In this document: positions 6,741-14,981 of the stretch, piece after piece
Numbering within the stretch: position 1 is the stretch's first letter
Layout: every line of letters begins with the position of its first letter
Notes under the pieces: model-generated
Told to the model about the DNA's origin: nothing
Database searches by the model: none
The model's input: the letters and a program-made list of their open reading frames with translations, nothing else
Source of the DNA: Bacillota bacterium
GTDB taxonomy: Bacteria; Bacillota; Clostridia; Acetivibrionales; DSM-1351
Length of the DNA: 31,614 nucleotides
Assembly: GCA_023431385.1 (NCBI GenBank)
Contig: JAEYWA010000281.1
Coordinates: 1 to 31,614, forward strand
Direction of reading: 5' to 3'
Translations under genes and position numbers: made by a program

Positions 6741-7595
6741 ATGACTGTACCAAAGCAATATAAATCTGATGTTGAATTAATCCTGTTAAGACGTCATGAC
6801 AACGGGTGGGATTATTGGACAACTCCTGATAAGCGTTTAATTAAAGGTAGTCCATTTACTACTCTTGATTGCGCCTATATGTTGAAAGAATTAGGTATGG
6901 ATGATACCGAACCAGTTTTGAAGGAGACTGCTGACCTGATCCTTGATTCCTGGCGTCAGGACGGACGATTCAAGCTATCTCCCCAAGGCGCTATTTACCC
7001 TTGTCATACTATTCATGCCGTTAGAGCTCTTTGCCATTTAGGGTATGCCTTTGACAGCAGGCTTAAGAAGACCTTCGAGCATCTTTTGGAAATTCAACAC
7101 AGTGACGGGGGCTGGCGTTGTAATAAATTCAGCTTTGGGCGAGGGCCGGAAACAGAATACTCAAATCCGGGTCCCACGTTGTTAGCTTTAGATGCTTTCA
7201 GATTTACAGATAGTTTAAATAAAAATAAAAATCTTGATAAAACGGTAGAGTTCTTGCTAATGCATTGGGAAATCCGTAAGCCTCTAGGACCTTGTCACTA
7301 TGGAATGGGCTCAATATTCATGCAAGTTGCGTATCCTCTTACTACATACAACCTATTCTTCTATGTTTATGTTCTGTCCTTCTTCGACATAGCGAAGAAA
7401 GACAGAAGGTTTCTGGAAGCACTGAAGACCTTAGAAGCAAAATTATTAGACGGAAAGGTTGTAGTAGAACGACCCAATCAAAAATTAGCAGGCTTCAACT
7501 TTTGCAAAAAAGGGAAGGTAAGTGAGTTAGCCACTGAGCGTTATCATGAGCTGTTAAAGAATCTTGGCAGAAGCAATCAAAATATAGAATTTTAA
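6741..7595 (+). CDS. Prenyltransferase/squalene-cyclase-fold (alpha/alpha toroid) protein
   Basis: The protein has 284 residues, starting at ATG 6741 with AAAGGAG eight bases before; an upstream in-frame TTG at 6723 overlaps the RBS and is rejected. The repeated 'W..DGRF', 'HTIHAVRALCHLGY' and 'QHSDGGW' motifs are the QW-like repeats of the squalene cyclase/prenyltransferase toroid, spread over about residues 20-160. It is less than half the length of a full squalene-hopene cyclase and shows no DxDD catalytic motif, so real cyclase activity is doubtful. No signal peptide or membrane helix is obvious. It stands alone between the ATPase pseudogene and a cell-wall hydrolase, and the role is unknown. 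The fold call is fairly firm. Confidence 0.75.
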   Translation: MTVPKQYKSDVELILLRRHDNGWDYWTTPDKRLIKGSPFTTLDCAYMLKELGMDDTEPVLKETADLILDSWRQDGRFKLSPQGAIYPCHTIHAVRALCHLGYAFDSRLKKTFEHLLEIQHSDGGWRCNKFSFGRGPETEYSNPGPTLLALDAFRFTDSLNKNKNLDKTVEFLLMHWEIRKPLGPCHYGMGSIFMQVAYPLTTYNLFFYVYVLSFFDIAKKDRRFLEALKTLEAKLLDGKVVVERPNQKLAGFNFCKKGKVSELATERYHELLKNLGRSNQNIEF

Positions 7596-7669
7596 CCAAT
7601 AATAACAAAGGATTTTAACCAAAACTTAATAGAATATAGTTAATTATATTGAAGGATTAATCGATAAAC

Positions 7670-7676
7670 TGTCGAA
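7670..7676 (+). promoter_or_regulatory. Possible Spo0A box upstream of the NlpC/P60 gene
   Basis: TGTCGAA matches the Spo0A-box core 51 bases before the start of the wall hydrolase. It is preceded at 7633 by an AATATAGTTAA element similar to the repeated motif before the gene at 4935. A 7-mer is expected a few times by chance in a window this size, so support is weak. Confidence 0.2.
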
Positions 7677-7726
7677 TAATTTCAAAGGTGCTTACTAATC
7701 AAAAGATAAAATAGGGGATATATACA

Positions 7727-8968
7727 ATGCTGCAAAAACACATAAAGAATTTAGTAGTTATAGCCTTGCTTTCAACATCATTAACGGTTATATCGGAGGG
7801 GTTTGCCTATGCGGAAACATATGGTCGGGTAACTGTTACTGCTGATATACTAAATCTTCGGGCTTCACCAAACACTTCTTCAAAAATAATAGGTAAGCTG
7901 AAAAAGGGAAGTCAACTGAAGGTACTGCAAAACTCCGGGGAATGGCATAAAGTATCTTTAGATGGATTGAACGGATGGGTCTCTGTTAAATACGTTAACA
8001 GTGCAAATACAATAAATGAAGCAAAGTCAGCTACAGAGAATAATACTTATATGAATACTGACAAGAACATAAATAAAAATGAAGATGCAAACAAAGATAT
8101 AAATAAAAGCGACAATACATATATATCTGATAATAATACAACAAATACAATGACTGAAGCTGTCGCTGTTAAATACGGAAAAATTACAGGTAACAACGTA
8201 AATGTCAGGAAAGGCCCAGGTTTATCATACAGTGTCATAAAACAGTTGAATAAAGGAGAATTGCTTGAAATTCTAGATAAAACAGAAAAATGGTATCAGG
8301 TAAAATTATCAGATAATGTGCTTGGTTGGGTAAGCAGTTCGTATATATCGGAATTTAATGAAACAATAGAAGAGACTAATGACAAAAACGATAATCAAAA
8401 AGAAAACCAATCTGCGAATAGTTTTGGAAATGATTCTGGAAATGATTCGGGAGAAGGCTCGGGAAAAGAGGCTGACATTTCTCAAAGTAGTTCCGCAGGT
8501 AAACAGGGAAGTCAAACAGGCTCTTCCGATACAAAAAATACTGATTATGAGACTCCAGCCTCCCAAATATCAGAGGAAAGTACAGTAGTTATATCTGAAT
8601 TAATTGATTTTGCTCAAAGTCTTGTTGGAGTAAAATATATGTATGGAGGCACATCACCTGAGACTGGCTTTGATTGTTCCGGGTTTATACAATATGTATT
8701 TGGCAGCTTTGGAATAAAGCTTGAGCGGGTAGCTGCTGATCAGGCAAAACAGGGTGTCGAGGTTAAGCAGGAGGATTTACTACCTGGCGATCTTGTATTT
8801 TCAGATACCGATGGGGGCAACAATAATATTAACCATGTCGGTATTTATATTGGTGATGGGAAATTCATCCATGCTGCCTCAGGTTCCAGTTCTGCAAAAG
8901 TAACTGTAACAAATATGGAAAGCAGCTATTGGAAATCAACCTATATGACTGCACGAAGGATAGTCTGA
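7727..8968 (+). CDS. Secreted peptidoglycan hydrolase: two SH3 domains plus NlpC/P60 endopeptidase
   Basis: The product has 413 residues. The N-terminus is a signal peptide (basic start, hydrophobic core, 'AYA' cleavage site near residue 29). Two bacterial SH3 domains follow at about 33-92 ('LNLRASPNTSSKIIGKL') and 149-210 ('VNVRKGPGLSYSVIKQL'), which bind the cell wall. They are separated by low-complexity Asn/Asp/Lys- and Gly/Ser-rich linkers. The C-terminal domain (about 290-413) is NlpC/P60 (peptidase C40) with catalytic C317 in 'FDCSGF', H370 in 'NHVGIYIG' and third polar residue H382. It should cut peptide stems (D-Glu to diamino acid bonds) during growth or sporulation. The ATG is preceded by a modest AGGGGAT RBS. 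It appears monocistronic. Confidence 0.93.
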   Translation: MLQKHIKNLVVIALLSTSLTVISEGFAYAETYGRVTVTADILNLRASPNTSSKIIGKLKKGSQLKVLQNSGEWHKVSLDGLNGWVSVKYVNSANTINEAKSATENNTYMNTDKNINKNEDANKDINKSDNTYISDNNTTNTMTEAVAVKYGKITGNNVNVRKGPGLSYSVIKQLNKGELLEILDKTEKWYQVKLSDNVLGWVSSSYISEFNETIEETNDKNDNQKENQSANSFGNDSGNDSGEGSGKEADISQSSSAGKQGSQTGSSDTKNTDYETPASQISEESTVVISELIDFAQSLVGVKYMYGGTSPETGFDCSGFIQYVFGSFGIKLERVAADQAKQGVEVKQEDLLPGDLVFSDTDGGNNNINHVGIYIGDGKFIHAASGSSSAKVTVTNMESSYWKSTYMTARRIV

Positions 8969-9046
8969 AATACATATTATGATACTATATAATTTAAAAG
9001 GCTCATTATCTCATAAGAAATTCATTTATCTGGAGGAGACTTGTTT

Positions 9047-9511
9047 ATGAGTTATACATTAACAGAAGAGAATTTAAAAAAATTACAGGAAGAATTAGAT
9101 TATAGAATGACTGTAAAGAGAGCAGAAATTGCCAGAGATAAATTAATTGCTGCCGAGCATGGCGATAGGTCTGAAAATGCAGAATATAAGGAAGCCTGCG
9201 AGAGATATCATGCAAACGATAATAGAATTCAGGAATTACTTACAATAATATCTACAGCGGTAATAATTGATCCTAACGTTCAGGATAAGTCTGTATTGGG
9301 TATTAACAGTAAAGCCAGAATCAAATTCATCGACGATGGAGATGAGGATATAGTAACTTTAGTAACAACTATGGATATAGACACCGCAAAAATGCGTATC
9401 AGTATAGAATCTGATCTTGGAAAGGCTTTATCCGGTAAAAGAGCCGGAGATATTGTGGAAGTAAATGCTCCAAGCGGAAAGTATTCTGTAGAAATACTGG
9501 AGCTTCTATAA
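9047..9511 (+). CDS. GreA/GreB-family transcription elongation factor
   Basis: The 154-residue protein has the two-domain Gre layout. An N-terminal coiled coil (about 1-75) carries the acidic tip motif 'GDRSENAEY', which coordinates Mg2+ in the RNA polymerase active site for cleavage of backtracked RNA. The C-terminal FKBP-like domain (about 80-154) ends in 'YSVEILELL'. The start is ATG 9047 with GGAGGA ten bases before; an in-frame TTG at 9041 is less likely. The N-terminal sequence is divergent from housekeeping GreA and the gene is not next to lysS, so it could be a paralogue rather than the main GreA. It lies 28 bases before the PHP phosphatase and may be co-transcribed with it. Confidence 0.88.
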   Translation: MSYTLTEENLKKLQEELDYRMTVKRAEIARDKLIAAEHGDRSENAEYKEACERYHANDNRIQELLTIISTAVIIDPNVQDKSVLGINSKARIKFIDDGDEDIVTLVTTMDIDTAKMRISIESDLGKALSGKRAGDIVEVNAPSGKYSVEILELL

Positions 9512-9539
9512 CCCGTTTATAAAGGAGGCCTCAACTCAC

Positions 9540-10322
9540 GTGCTTGATTGCCACATTCATCTTGAAAGAGGTCCTTATACATTAGCTTGGCTGAAGGAGT
9601 TTGTAAAGACTGCTATTGAGAGCGGGCTTGATGAAATATATCTGTTGGAGCACAGTCATCGTTTTTATGAGTTTATACCCATGTATAAGCGGGTTTGTGA
9701 ATACAGCAGCTATCAAAGACAATGGTTTTTGAGTAGGAATACTGGAGATTTATCAATAAATGAATATTTTCGATTTATACAAACTACAAGGCAAATCTCT
9801 TTTCCGGTAAAAATTAAGTTCGGTTTAGAGGTTTGTTATTTTGAGGAGTTTGAGCAATTGACTAGAGCTATCTTGAATGAGTATTCTTTTGATTTTTCTG
9901 TGGGCTCGGTACACTGGGTTGATGGATTCGGGTTTGACCATAAAAAAGAGCTTTGGGATATCATAGAGGTTGATAGGGTTTATTCCAGATACTACGAGAT
10001 TATGGGTAAATTGATTGAGAGTAGACTTTTTAATGGCGTAGCCCATCCCGACAGTATCAAAGCTTTTGGTCATAAAGCTACTTATTCATTAGAAGCCGAC
10101 TATAGGAGAATTGCAAAGCTGCTTGTACAGAACGATATGTATGCCGAACAGAGCGGGGGCCTAAATCTAAATTATAGCAGGGACTGCGAACTAGGGTTGA
10201 ATCCTCTCATGCTTAGAGTTTTCAAGGAGCAGGGTGTAAGAATACTGACAGCTTCGGACGCTCACAGTCCAACAGATGCAGGAGCAAATATACCTGAACT
10301 CCATAAGATATTAGTTGATTAA
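9540..10322 (+). CDS. PHP-family phosphatase, probably histidinol-phosphatase
   Basis: This 260-residue PHP-domain protein has the metal-binding motifs in order: 'DCHIHLE' at the N-terminus, 'LLEHSHRF', 'GLEVCYFEE', 'GSVHWVDG', 'GVAHPDSIKAF' and 'ASDAHSP' near the C-terminus. These form the trinuclear metal site of HisJ/HisK-type histidinol-phosphatases, which release histidinol from its phosphate in histidine synthesis. The start is GTG, with AAAGGAGG at 9521-9528. No other his genes are in the window, so the substrate is inferred from the family only; a related PHP phosphoesterase is the alternative. Confidence 0.82.
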   Translation: MLDCHIHLERGPYTLAWLKEFVKTAIESGLDEIYLLEHSHRFYEFIPMYKRVCEYSSYQRQWFLSRNTGDLSINEYFRFIQTTRQISFPVKIKFGLEVCYFEEFEQLTRAILNEYSFDFSVGSVHWVDGFGFDHKKELWDIIEVDRVYSRYYEIMGKLIESRLFNGVAHPDSIKAFGHKATYSLEADYRRIAKLLVQNDMYAEQSGGLNLNYSRDCELGLNPLMLRVFKEQGVRILTASDAHSPTDAGANIPELHKILVD

Positions 10323-10412
10323 TTGGTTAATCGATAGCGAATAAGCTAAAATTGCCAAGCTCAGCTATTAACAACATGGCTACAGGTTAATATCAATATG
10401 GTGGCATTGTGG

Positions 10413-10475
10413 TTAAGGAATTGCAGATTAGATGTTACGATTAAGGCGTTGCGGAATAAAGAATTGCGATTAAGG
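10413..10475 (+). repeat. Degenerate ~28-bp repeats ending in the RBS of the UvrA-like gene
   Basis: TTAAGG followed two bases later by TTGC occurs at 10413 and 10441, and TTAAGG again at 10470, giving a period of 28-29 bp. The last unit supplies the Shine-Dalgarno AAGGAG of the next gene. The copies are imperfect and the region is short. Confidence 0.3.
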
Positions 10476-10481
10476 AGTATA

Positions 10482-12872
10482 ATGAACGATTTTATCGAAA
10501 TTAAAAGTGCAAGAATACATAATCTCAAGAATATTGACGTTAAGATACCAAGAAACAAATTAACCGTAATCACAGGGGTATCAGGCAGCGGTAAATCAAG
10601 CCTGGCTTTTGATACCCTCTATGAAGAAGGGAAACGCAGATATTTAATGTTTTCCGGCACTCAATTTATGGTTGACAGTATTCCTTCTTTTGAAAGCATG
10701 ACAGGCCTATCACCGACTGTTGCAGTAGAACAGAGAATAATCAGACAGTCAAATCCCAGAAGTACCGTCGGTACCCGTACAAAAATTAGCAGCATGCTTG
10801 CAGTATTATTTGCCACATATGGTGAGCGTGACTCAGAATATAATGATAATCTACCCCTTTCTATGGAAATGTTTCAGAAGAATTCTCCAAAAGGTATGTG
10901 TGTAAAGTGCTTGGGGAGCGGAGTTGTCAAGAGGATAGATGAAGAGAAGCTTTTTGGGGATCTGTCCTTAAAAATAGATGAGGTTTGTCTCGGAGTAGGA
11001 AAACGTGGTTCAACAAGAAGAATGTTGGACAGTTTCTGTAAATATTACGGACTTTCAAATCAGAACACCTTGGATACATTAACCCTGGAACAGCTTAATG
11101 CCTTAAAATACGGGGATGGCGGCAAACAATCCTTTGTGGGATTTATTCCATGGATTACTCATGTTACAAACGGAGTTTTCAGTGCGGAAAGCAGGCTGGA
11201 ATATCTTCTTACCGAAGCAGGTTATATGTGCAAAACTGCCTGCCCCAAATGCAAAGCGACAGGTCTCGGTGAACAGGCCATTTATACCACTATTGCAGGC
11301 TGTAACATAGCTCAGCTTGAGAATATGTATATAAAGGATTTAAGTAATTTTTTTTCTGAAAGATTCAGTGAAAAACCTGGTGAATTATATAGGGAACTAC
11401 TGACCAAGCTCGGATGCATGGTTGACGTAGGGCTTCATCATCTGTCGCTGTCTCGTCCTGTTCCCACACTTTCCGGGGGCGAAATCCAGCGACTTTTCCT
11501 GGCCTCATACATAATAGCTCAAATGGACTCTATAATTTTTATATTTGATGAGCCCACAATCGGGTTACATGAAATTGAAAAACAAAAGCTTATTGAAATT
11601 ATTAAAAATTTAGTTAATAGAGGCAACACTGTTGTAGCTGTTGAACATGACGAGAATTTCATGAGATGTGCAGATTATATAGTTGACTTGGGCCCCAATG
11701 CAGGAATTTATGGAGGAGAACGTATTTTCCAGGGAAGTTTTGATGAATTCTTAAATTGTGATAATTCTAAGACCTCTCCATATCTGACTAAAAACAAAAA
11801 GCAATTTCCCAAATCAAGTTATAAGCCCCTTGATAAAAACAAAATTATGACTATAGAAAATGCCAGTCTGCATAACTTACGGAATGTTACTGTGGATATA
11901 CCTCTGAGCCTTATGGTTGGTGTTGCCGGTGTATCAGGCAGTGGAAAATCCAGTCTTATTTCCGATACCTTGGTTCCAAAATTAAAAGAGCTGCTGAAAT
12001 CAAAATGTATTATTGATGAGTCTGAAGATATGGGAATTGAATCAGTGGGGGTATTAGCCGATGAAAAGTCAGCTGTCAAAATAAAGGGCATAGAACATAT
12101 AAAAAGATGTATTGTCATTGATCAGAAACCCATTGGTAGAAGCAAAACCTCCTGCCCGGCAACCTATACCGGAATATTTGACCGTGTACGTACTTTGTTT
12201 GCAAATACAGATGAGGCTATAAATATTGGGTACACTCCTGGGATGTTCTCTTTGAATTCGGAAGGTGGCTGTAAAGTCTGCAAGGGTGAGGGAACTGTCC
12301 ATTACCATGTAGGGTTTGGCAATTTTATTTCTATAGACTGTGAAGCATGCGGAGGAATGGGCTTTATACCCGAAGCAATGGAAGTCACTTTTGAGGGAAA
12401 AAATATACGAGACATACTTGAAATGTCAGTAGATGAAGCTTCCGAGTTCTTTAATGGCAGAGACAAGGGTATAGAAGGAGTGCTAAGCACTCTTAAGAGG
12501 GTTGGGATGGGTTATATTAAGCTGGGTCAGAAAACACCTACTATTTCAGGTGGCGAAAGCCAGAGAATAAAACTGGCAAAAGAGCTTTCGAAAGGACAGA
12601 TAGCCAAAGACTCAGTATATATTCTGGATGAACCGACTACAGGATTGTCTTTTTCAGACAGTGAAAAACTTATGCATCTGATGCAGGAACTGGTTGACAG
12701 AGGTAATACTGTAATTGTTACAGAGCATGATCCATATGTACTGTCAAATTGCGATTATATCATTGAAATGGGAGTTGGTGGAGGTAGTGACGGCGGAACT
12801 GTAATTGCCACCGGAACACCAAACGAGTTAAAGAAAAGCAGAGATTCTATTATAGGAAGGTTTTTAAAATGA
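10482..12872 (+). CDS. Short UvrA paralogue (UvrA2/DrrC-like ABC ATPase) lacking a UvrB-binding domain
   Basis: The protein has 796 residues from ATG 10482, which has AAGGAG just before it; the open frame runs back to 10398 without an RBS. Both ABC modules are complete: Walker A 'GVSGSGKSSLAFDT' and 'GVSGSGKSSLISDT', signatures 'LSGGEIQR' and 'ISGGESQR', Walker B 'IFIFDEPTIGLH' and 'VYILDEPTTGL'. Zinc-type pairs appear as CVKC, CPKC, CKVC and CEAC. Canonical UvrA has about 940 residues. Here the frame goes from 'VLFATYGE' almost directly to 'MCVKCLGSG', so the UvrB-binding domain is missing. Such UvrA2/DrrC-type paralogues are linked to tolerance of DNA-binding drugs rather than standard excision repair. 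The stop overlaps the start of the serine hydrolase gene (ATGA), showing translational coupling. Exact ligand and role are unknown. Confidence 0.88.
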   Translation: MNDFIEIKSARIHNLKNIDVKIPRNKLTVITGVSGSGKSSLAFDTLYEEGKRRYLMFSGTQFMVDSIPSFESMTGLSPTVAVEQRIIRQSNPRSTVGTRTKISSMLAVLFATYGERDSEYNDNLPLSMEMFQKNSPKGMCVKCLGSGVVKRIDEEKLFGDLSLKIDEVCLGVGKRGSTRRMLDSFCKYYGLSNQNTLDTLTLEQLNALKYGDGGKQSFVGFIPWITHVTNGVFSAESRLEYLLTEAGYMCKTACPKCKATGLGEQAIYTTIAGCNIAQLENMYIKDLSNFFSERFSEKPGELYRELLTKLGCMVDVGLHHLSLSRPVPTLSGGEIQRLFLASYIIAQMDSIIFIFDEPTIGLHEIEKQKLIEIIKNLVNRGNTVVAVEHDENFMRCADYIVDLGPNAGIYGGERIFQGSFDEFLNCDNSKTSPYLTKNKKQFPKSSYKPLDKNKIMTIENASLHNLRNVTVDIPLSLMVGVAGVSGSGKSSLISDTLVPKLKELLKSKCIIDESEDMGIESVGVLADEKSAVKIKGIEHIKRCIVIDQKPIGRSKTSCPATYTGIFDRVRTLFANTDEAINIGYTPGMFSLNSEGGCKVCKGEGTVHYHVGFGNFISIDCEACGGMGFIPEAMEVTFEGKNIRDILEMSVDEASEFFNGRDKGIEGVLSTLKRVGMGYIKLGQKTPTISGGESQRIKLAKELSKGQIAKDSVYILDEPTTGLSFSDSEKLMHLMQELVDRGNTVIVTEHDPYVLSNCDYIIEMGVGGGSDGGTVIATGTPNELKKSRDSIIGRFLK

Positions 12873-13801
12873 TTTCTGAAACAAATATAAGCTTACTTAA
12901 CAGCATTGATGAGTACATAAAATTAAAAAGATACCGTCTTGTAAACAGTGTGCTTGTGTACCAAGACAATCACCTGGTTTTTGAGCATTATTACAATAAA
13001 TTTGATTATAAGAGCAGGAACAATATTAAATCAATCTGGAAAAGCATTCTGTCAATTTGTACCGGTATTTGTCTTGACAAAGGCTATTTTAAAAACCTGG
13101 ACGAGCCTGTTTCCAAATATTTAAAGGAATTTGACCAAAATATCCATCCCTATCACAAGCTGATAACAATTCGTCACCTGCTGACGATGACTTCAGGTAT
13201 TTATTGGAACGGAGGAGTACATTATCATTGTCCAATGCTGGAACAGCTTTTTCGTTCAAGAAATTGGCTGGAGCATATTGCTGACATAGCAATGTTAGAT
13301 TTACCCGGTACCAGACATGTATATAAAGAATGGGATGTTATTTTATTGTCAGCATTACTAAAAAAGGTGTCGGGAATGAACACCTATGACTTTTGCAATA
13401 GGTATCTCTATGGCCCTCTCGGCATTGAAAGCGGAACATGGCCCTCCAGCTCCTGTGGCCTTGATTATACAATTATTAGTGGTAAAGAGGAAATTTCTGA
13501 CCTTTCAGCGAGGGATCTTGCAAAAATAGGATTACTATTTTTAAACAAAGGAAGCTGTGAAGGTACCCAGATAATATCCGAAAGTTATATTCAACAAGCA
13601 ACAGCTCCTACTGACCAAGACAAAAACTACGGCTTCCTCTGGTGGCTCTTTGATGGAGGCTACGCTTGCAGAGGTTATGGTGGTCAGGAAATCAATGTTA
13701 TGCCAGATAAAAAACTGGTTGCTGTTATCCAAGCAAAGCCAACCTCACAGAGTAAAAGTTATGGGGATATTTTTACAGAAATTATAAGAATGGCTGTTTA
13801 G
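12869..13801 (+). CDS. Serine hydrolase, beta-lactamase/penicillin-binding-like family (class C)
   Basis: The 310-residue protein has the class C beta-lactamase/esterase fold. The S-x-x-K motif is S55-I-W-K58 inside 'NIKSIWKS', 'ITIRHLLTMTSGIYW' is at 99-113, and 'GYGGQEINVMP' replaces the usual KTG/HxG element, as is common in this family. The second catalytic motif reads Y152-K-E154 rather than Y-x-N/S, so the third residue is unusual. No signal peptide is present, which suggests a cytoplasmic enzyme rather than a secreted lactamase or PBP. It overlaps the UvrA-like gene by four bases. It may hydrolyse an ester or amide of a small molecule; substrate unknown. Confidence 0.85.
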   Translation: MISETNISLLNSIDEYIKLKRYRLVNSVLVYQDNHLVFEHYYNKFDYKSRNNIKSIWKSILSICTGICLDKGYFKNLDEPVSKYLKEFDQNIHPYHKLITIRHLLTMTSGIYWNGGVHYHCPMLEQLFRSRNWLEHIADIAMLDLPGTRHVYKEWDVILLSALLKKVSGMNTYDFCNRYLYGPLGIESGTWPSSSCGLDYTIISGKEEISDLSARDLAKIGLLFLNKGSCEGTQIISESYIQQATAPTDQDKNYGFLWWLFDGGYACRGYGGQEINVMPDKKLVAVIQAKPTSQSKSYGDIFTEIIRMAV

Positions 13802-13930
13802 TCAAGGTTGCTTAGCCAATTTTTTTACCAATATTTTTGGTAGTTAATGTTTAAACAACTGTGTTTCTTAATATTGTTTTTTACAGATAATCAAATACAT
13901 AAAATATTTGAATACAAAGGGCGTACAATT

Positions 13931-14380
13931 ATGCAAATTGAATATATAAAAGAAAATAACATACCTGAGTGTGCTGAGCTACTGATAAAGACTTTTAACC
14001 GAGAGCCGTGGAATGACCAATGGACCTCGGAATCAGCTCAGAGATATTTAAAGGAATTCTTTTCTTTTCCCCGGTTTGTCGGTTTTATGATAGTTGAAGA
14101 CGGTAAGGTTGTCGGAGCGGCCTTCTGCCATGAAAAAACCTGGTGGACAAAAGATGAACTATACATCGACGAGTTTTATGTTTCGCCAGATGTTCAGCGC
14201 AAGGGTTATGGAAAGGCACTTTTGCAGTACATTGAGCAGTATATAAAAGAAAGAAGTCTGTCAGGTTTCATTCTGTTAACAAACAGAAATACGCCTGCTG
14301 CCAGATTTTATGAAAAAAACGGTTTTAAAGAAATAAATGATATGATTCTGATGTTTAAGAGAGTAAGAGGGGATATATAG
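13931..14380 (+). CDS. GNAT-family N-acetyltransferase
   Basis: The 149-residue protein begins at ATG 13931, preceded by an AAAGGG-type RBS; the frame is open back to 13847 but that part has no RBS and a non-GNAT sequence. The acetyl-CoA-binding motif is 'VSPDVQRKGYGKALLQ' (about 91-106), preceded by the beta-4 strand 'LYIDEFYV' and followed by 'TNRNTPAARFYEKNGF', the usual C-terminal GNAT pattern. The N-terminal 'FNREPWNDQWT' resembles GNATs annotated as aminoglycoside 6'-acetyltransferase-like, but that substrate cannot be claimed from sequence. It follows the UvrA-like and serine hydrolase genes and overlaps a tiny membrane ORF at its stop codon. Confidence 0.88.
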   Translation: MQIEYIKENNIPECAELLIKTFNREPWNDQWTSESAQRYLKEFFSFPRFVGFMIVEDGKVVGAAFCHEKTWWTKDELYIDEFYVSPDVQRKGYGKALLQYIEQYIKERSLSGFILLTNRNTPAARFYEKNGFKEINDMILMFKRVRGDI

Positions 14381-14499
14381 TGATAGATAGAATCTATAAA
14401 AACAAGAAGTTCGGTTTCCCTTTAATAACATTTGTCCTATTAATAACATGTACAATTATTACAATACCGACCTATGTTGAGATTGACATTCGTGACTGA
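14380..14499 (+). CDS. Possible 39-residue single-pass membrane protein
   Basis: A GTG start at 14380 overlaps the TAG stop of the acetyltransferase by one base, and GAGGGG lies about eight bases before it. The product has a basic N-terminus (IYKNKKFG), a hydrophobic helix of about 20 residues ('FPLITFVLLITCTIITIPTY') and a short acidic tail ending EIDIRD. The topology (positive-inside, one helix) and the coupled start support a real small protein, but the length is near the limit of what could arise by chance. No homologue is known to me. Confidence 0.4.
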   Translation: MIDRIYKNKKFGFPLITFVLLITCTIITIPTYVEIDIRD

Positions 14500-14506
14500 T
14501 TTAGGA

Positions 14507-14536
14507 TTGACTTCTTTAGTTCCAAAGGAATATAAT
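14507..14536 (+). promoter_or_regulatory. tyrS: SigA-type promoter of the tyrS leader
   Basis: TTGACT (14507-14512) and TATAAT (14531-14536) are separated by 18 bp. Transcription would start near 14543, placing the whole T-box leader on the transcript. Confidence 0.8.
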
Positions 14537-14587
14537 ATATAAAATGCTTAACAAATTAATTGAAGTTACGAAATATTTAAATGGTAA

Positions 14588-14890
14588 TGACTGAGAAAGA
14601 GTAGGAATAACGTGACCTGACAGAGAGTTCCCGGCTGGTGAGAGGGGCAAGGTGGCTTATTTTGAATACATCTTATGAACTGCACACCAAAAGGGTTTTA
14701 CCCAAGTAGGCTGCTGCCGGATGCTTGCACCCGTTATAGTGCTAGAGTATATGTATTGTTATATGTATTATTATACATGTTGTTATATTGTACTTGATAA
14801 GGTTTGTGCTGCGAAGCACTAATAAATTGAGGTGGTATCACGAAAGCTAAGCTCTCGTCCTCTGAGAAATTCAGAGGACGGGAGCTTTTT
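14588..14890 (+). promoter_or_regulatory. Tyrosine-specific T-box riboswitch
   Basis: Stem I carries the conserved 'AGAGAGTTCCCGGCTGGTG' block (from 14622) and, on its 3' side, GAATACA with the tyrosine specifier TAC at 14667-14669. The T-box sequence TGAGGTGGTATCACG (from 14828) is followed by a strong terminator. Uncharged tRNA-Tyr would pair with the specifier and the T-box bulge, stabilise the antiterminator and let transcription enter tyrS. The stretch 14730-14800, with repeated TATGTATT/TATACATG, forms the variable linker between stem I and the antiterminator. Confidence 0.95.
14850..14890 (+). terminator. T-box terminator hairpin
   Basis: AGCTCTCGTCCTCTGA (14850-14865) pairs with TCAGAGGACGGGAGCT (14871-14886) with one non-Watson-Crick position, followed by T. 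It is the OFF state of the tyrS T-box. Confidence 0.93.
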
Positions 14891-14981
14891 ATGTTTTTCC
14901 AGCATAGGGAGTATTTTTACGGGTTAAGCAGTGCTTCGCCACTGATTTAATACATCACAATAACTTTAGGAGGTAATAGCA

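Noticed and set aside
8379..8588. Plus-strand frame inside the Asn/Ser-rich linker of the NlpC/P60 gene
   Set aside because: It is a low-complexity frame shadow with no RBS.
10317..10332. Terminator after the PHP phosphatase gene
   Set aside because: GATTAA/TTAATC is a short AT hairpin without a T-run.
13826..13842. Terminator after the serine hydrolase gene
   Set aside because: TACCAA/TTGGTA is a six-pair AT-rich hairpin whose T-run precedes the stem instead of following it.
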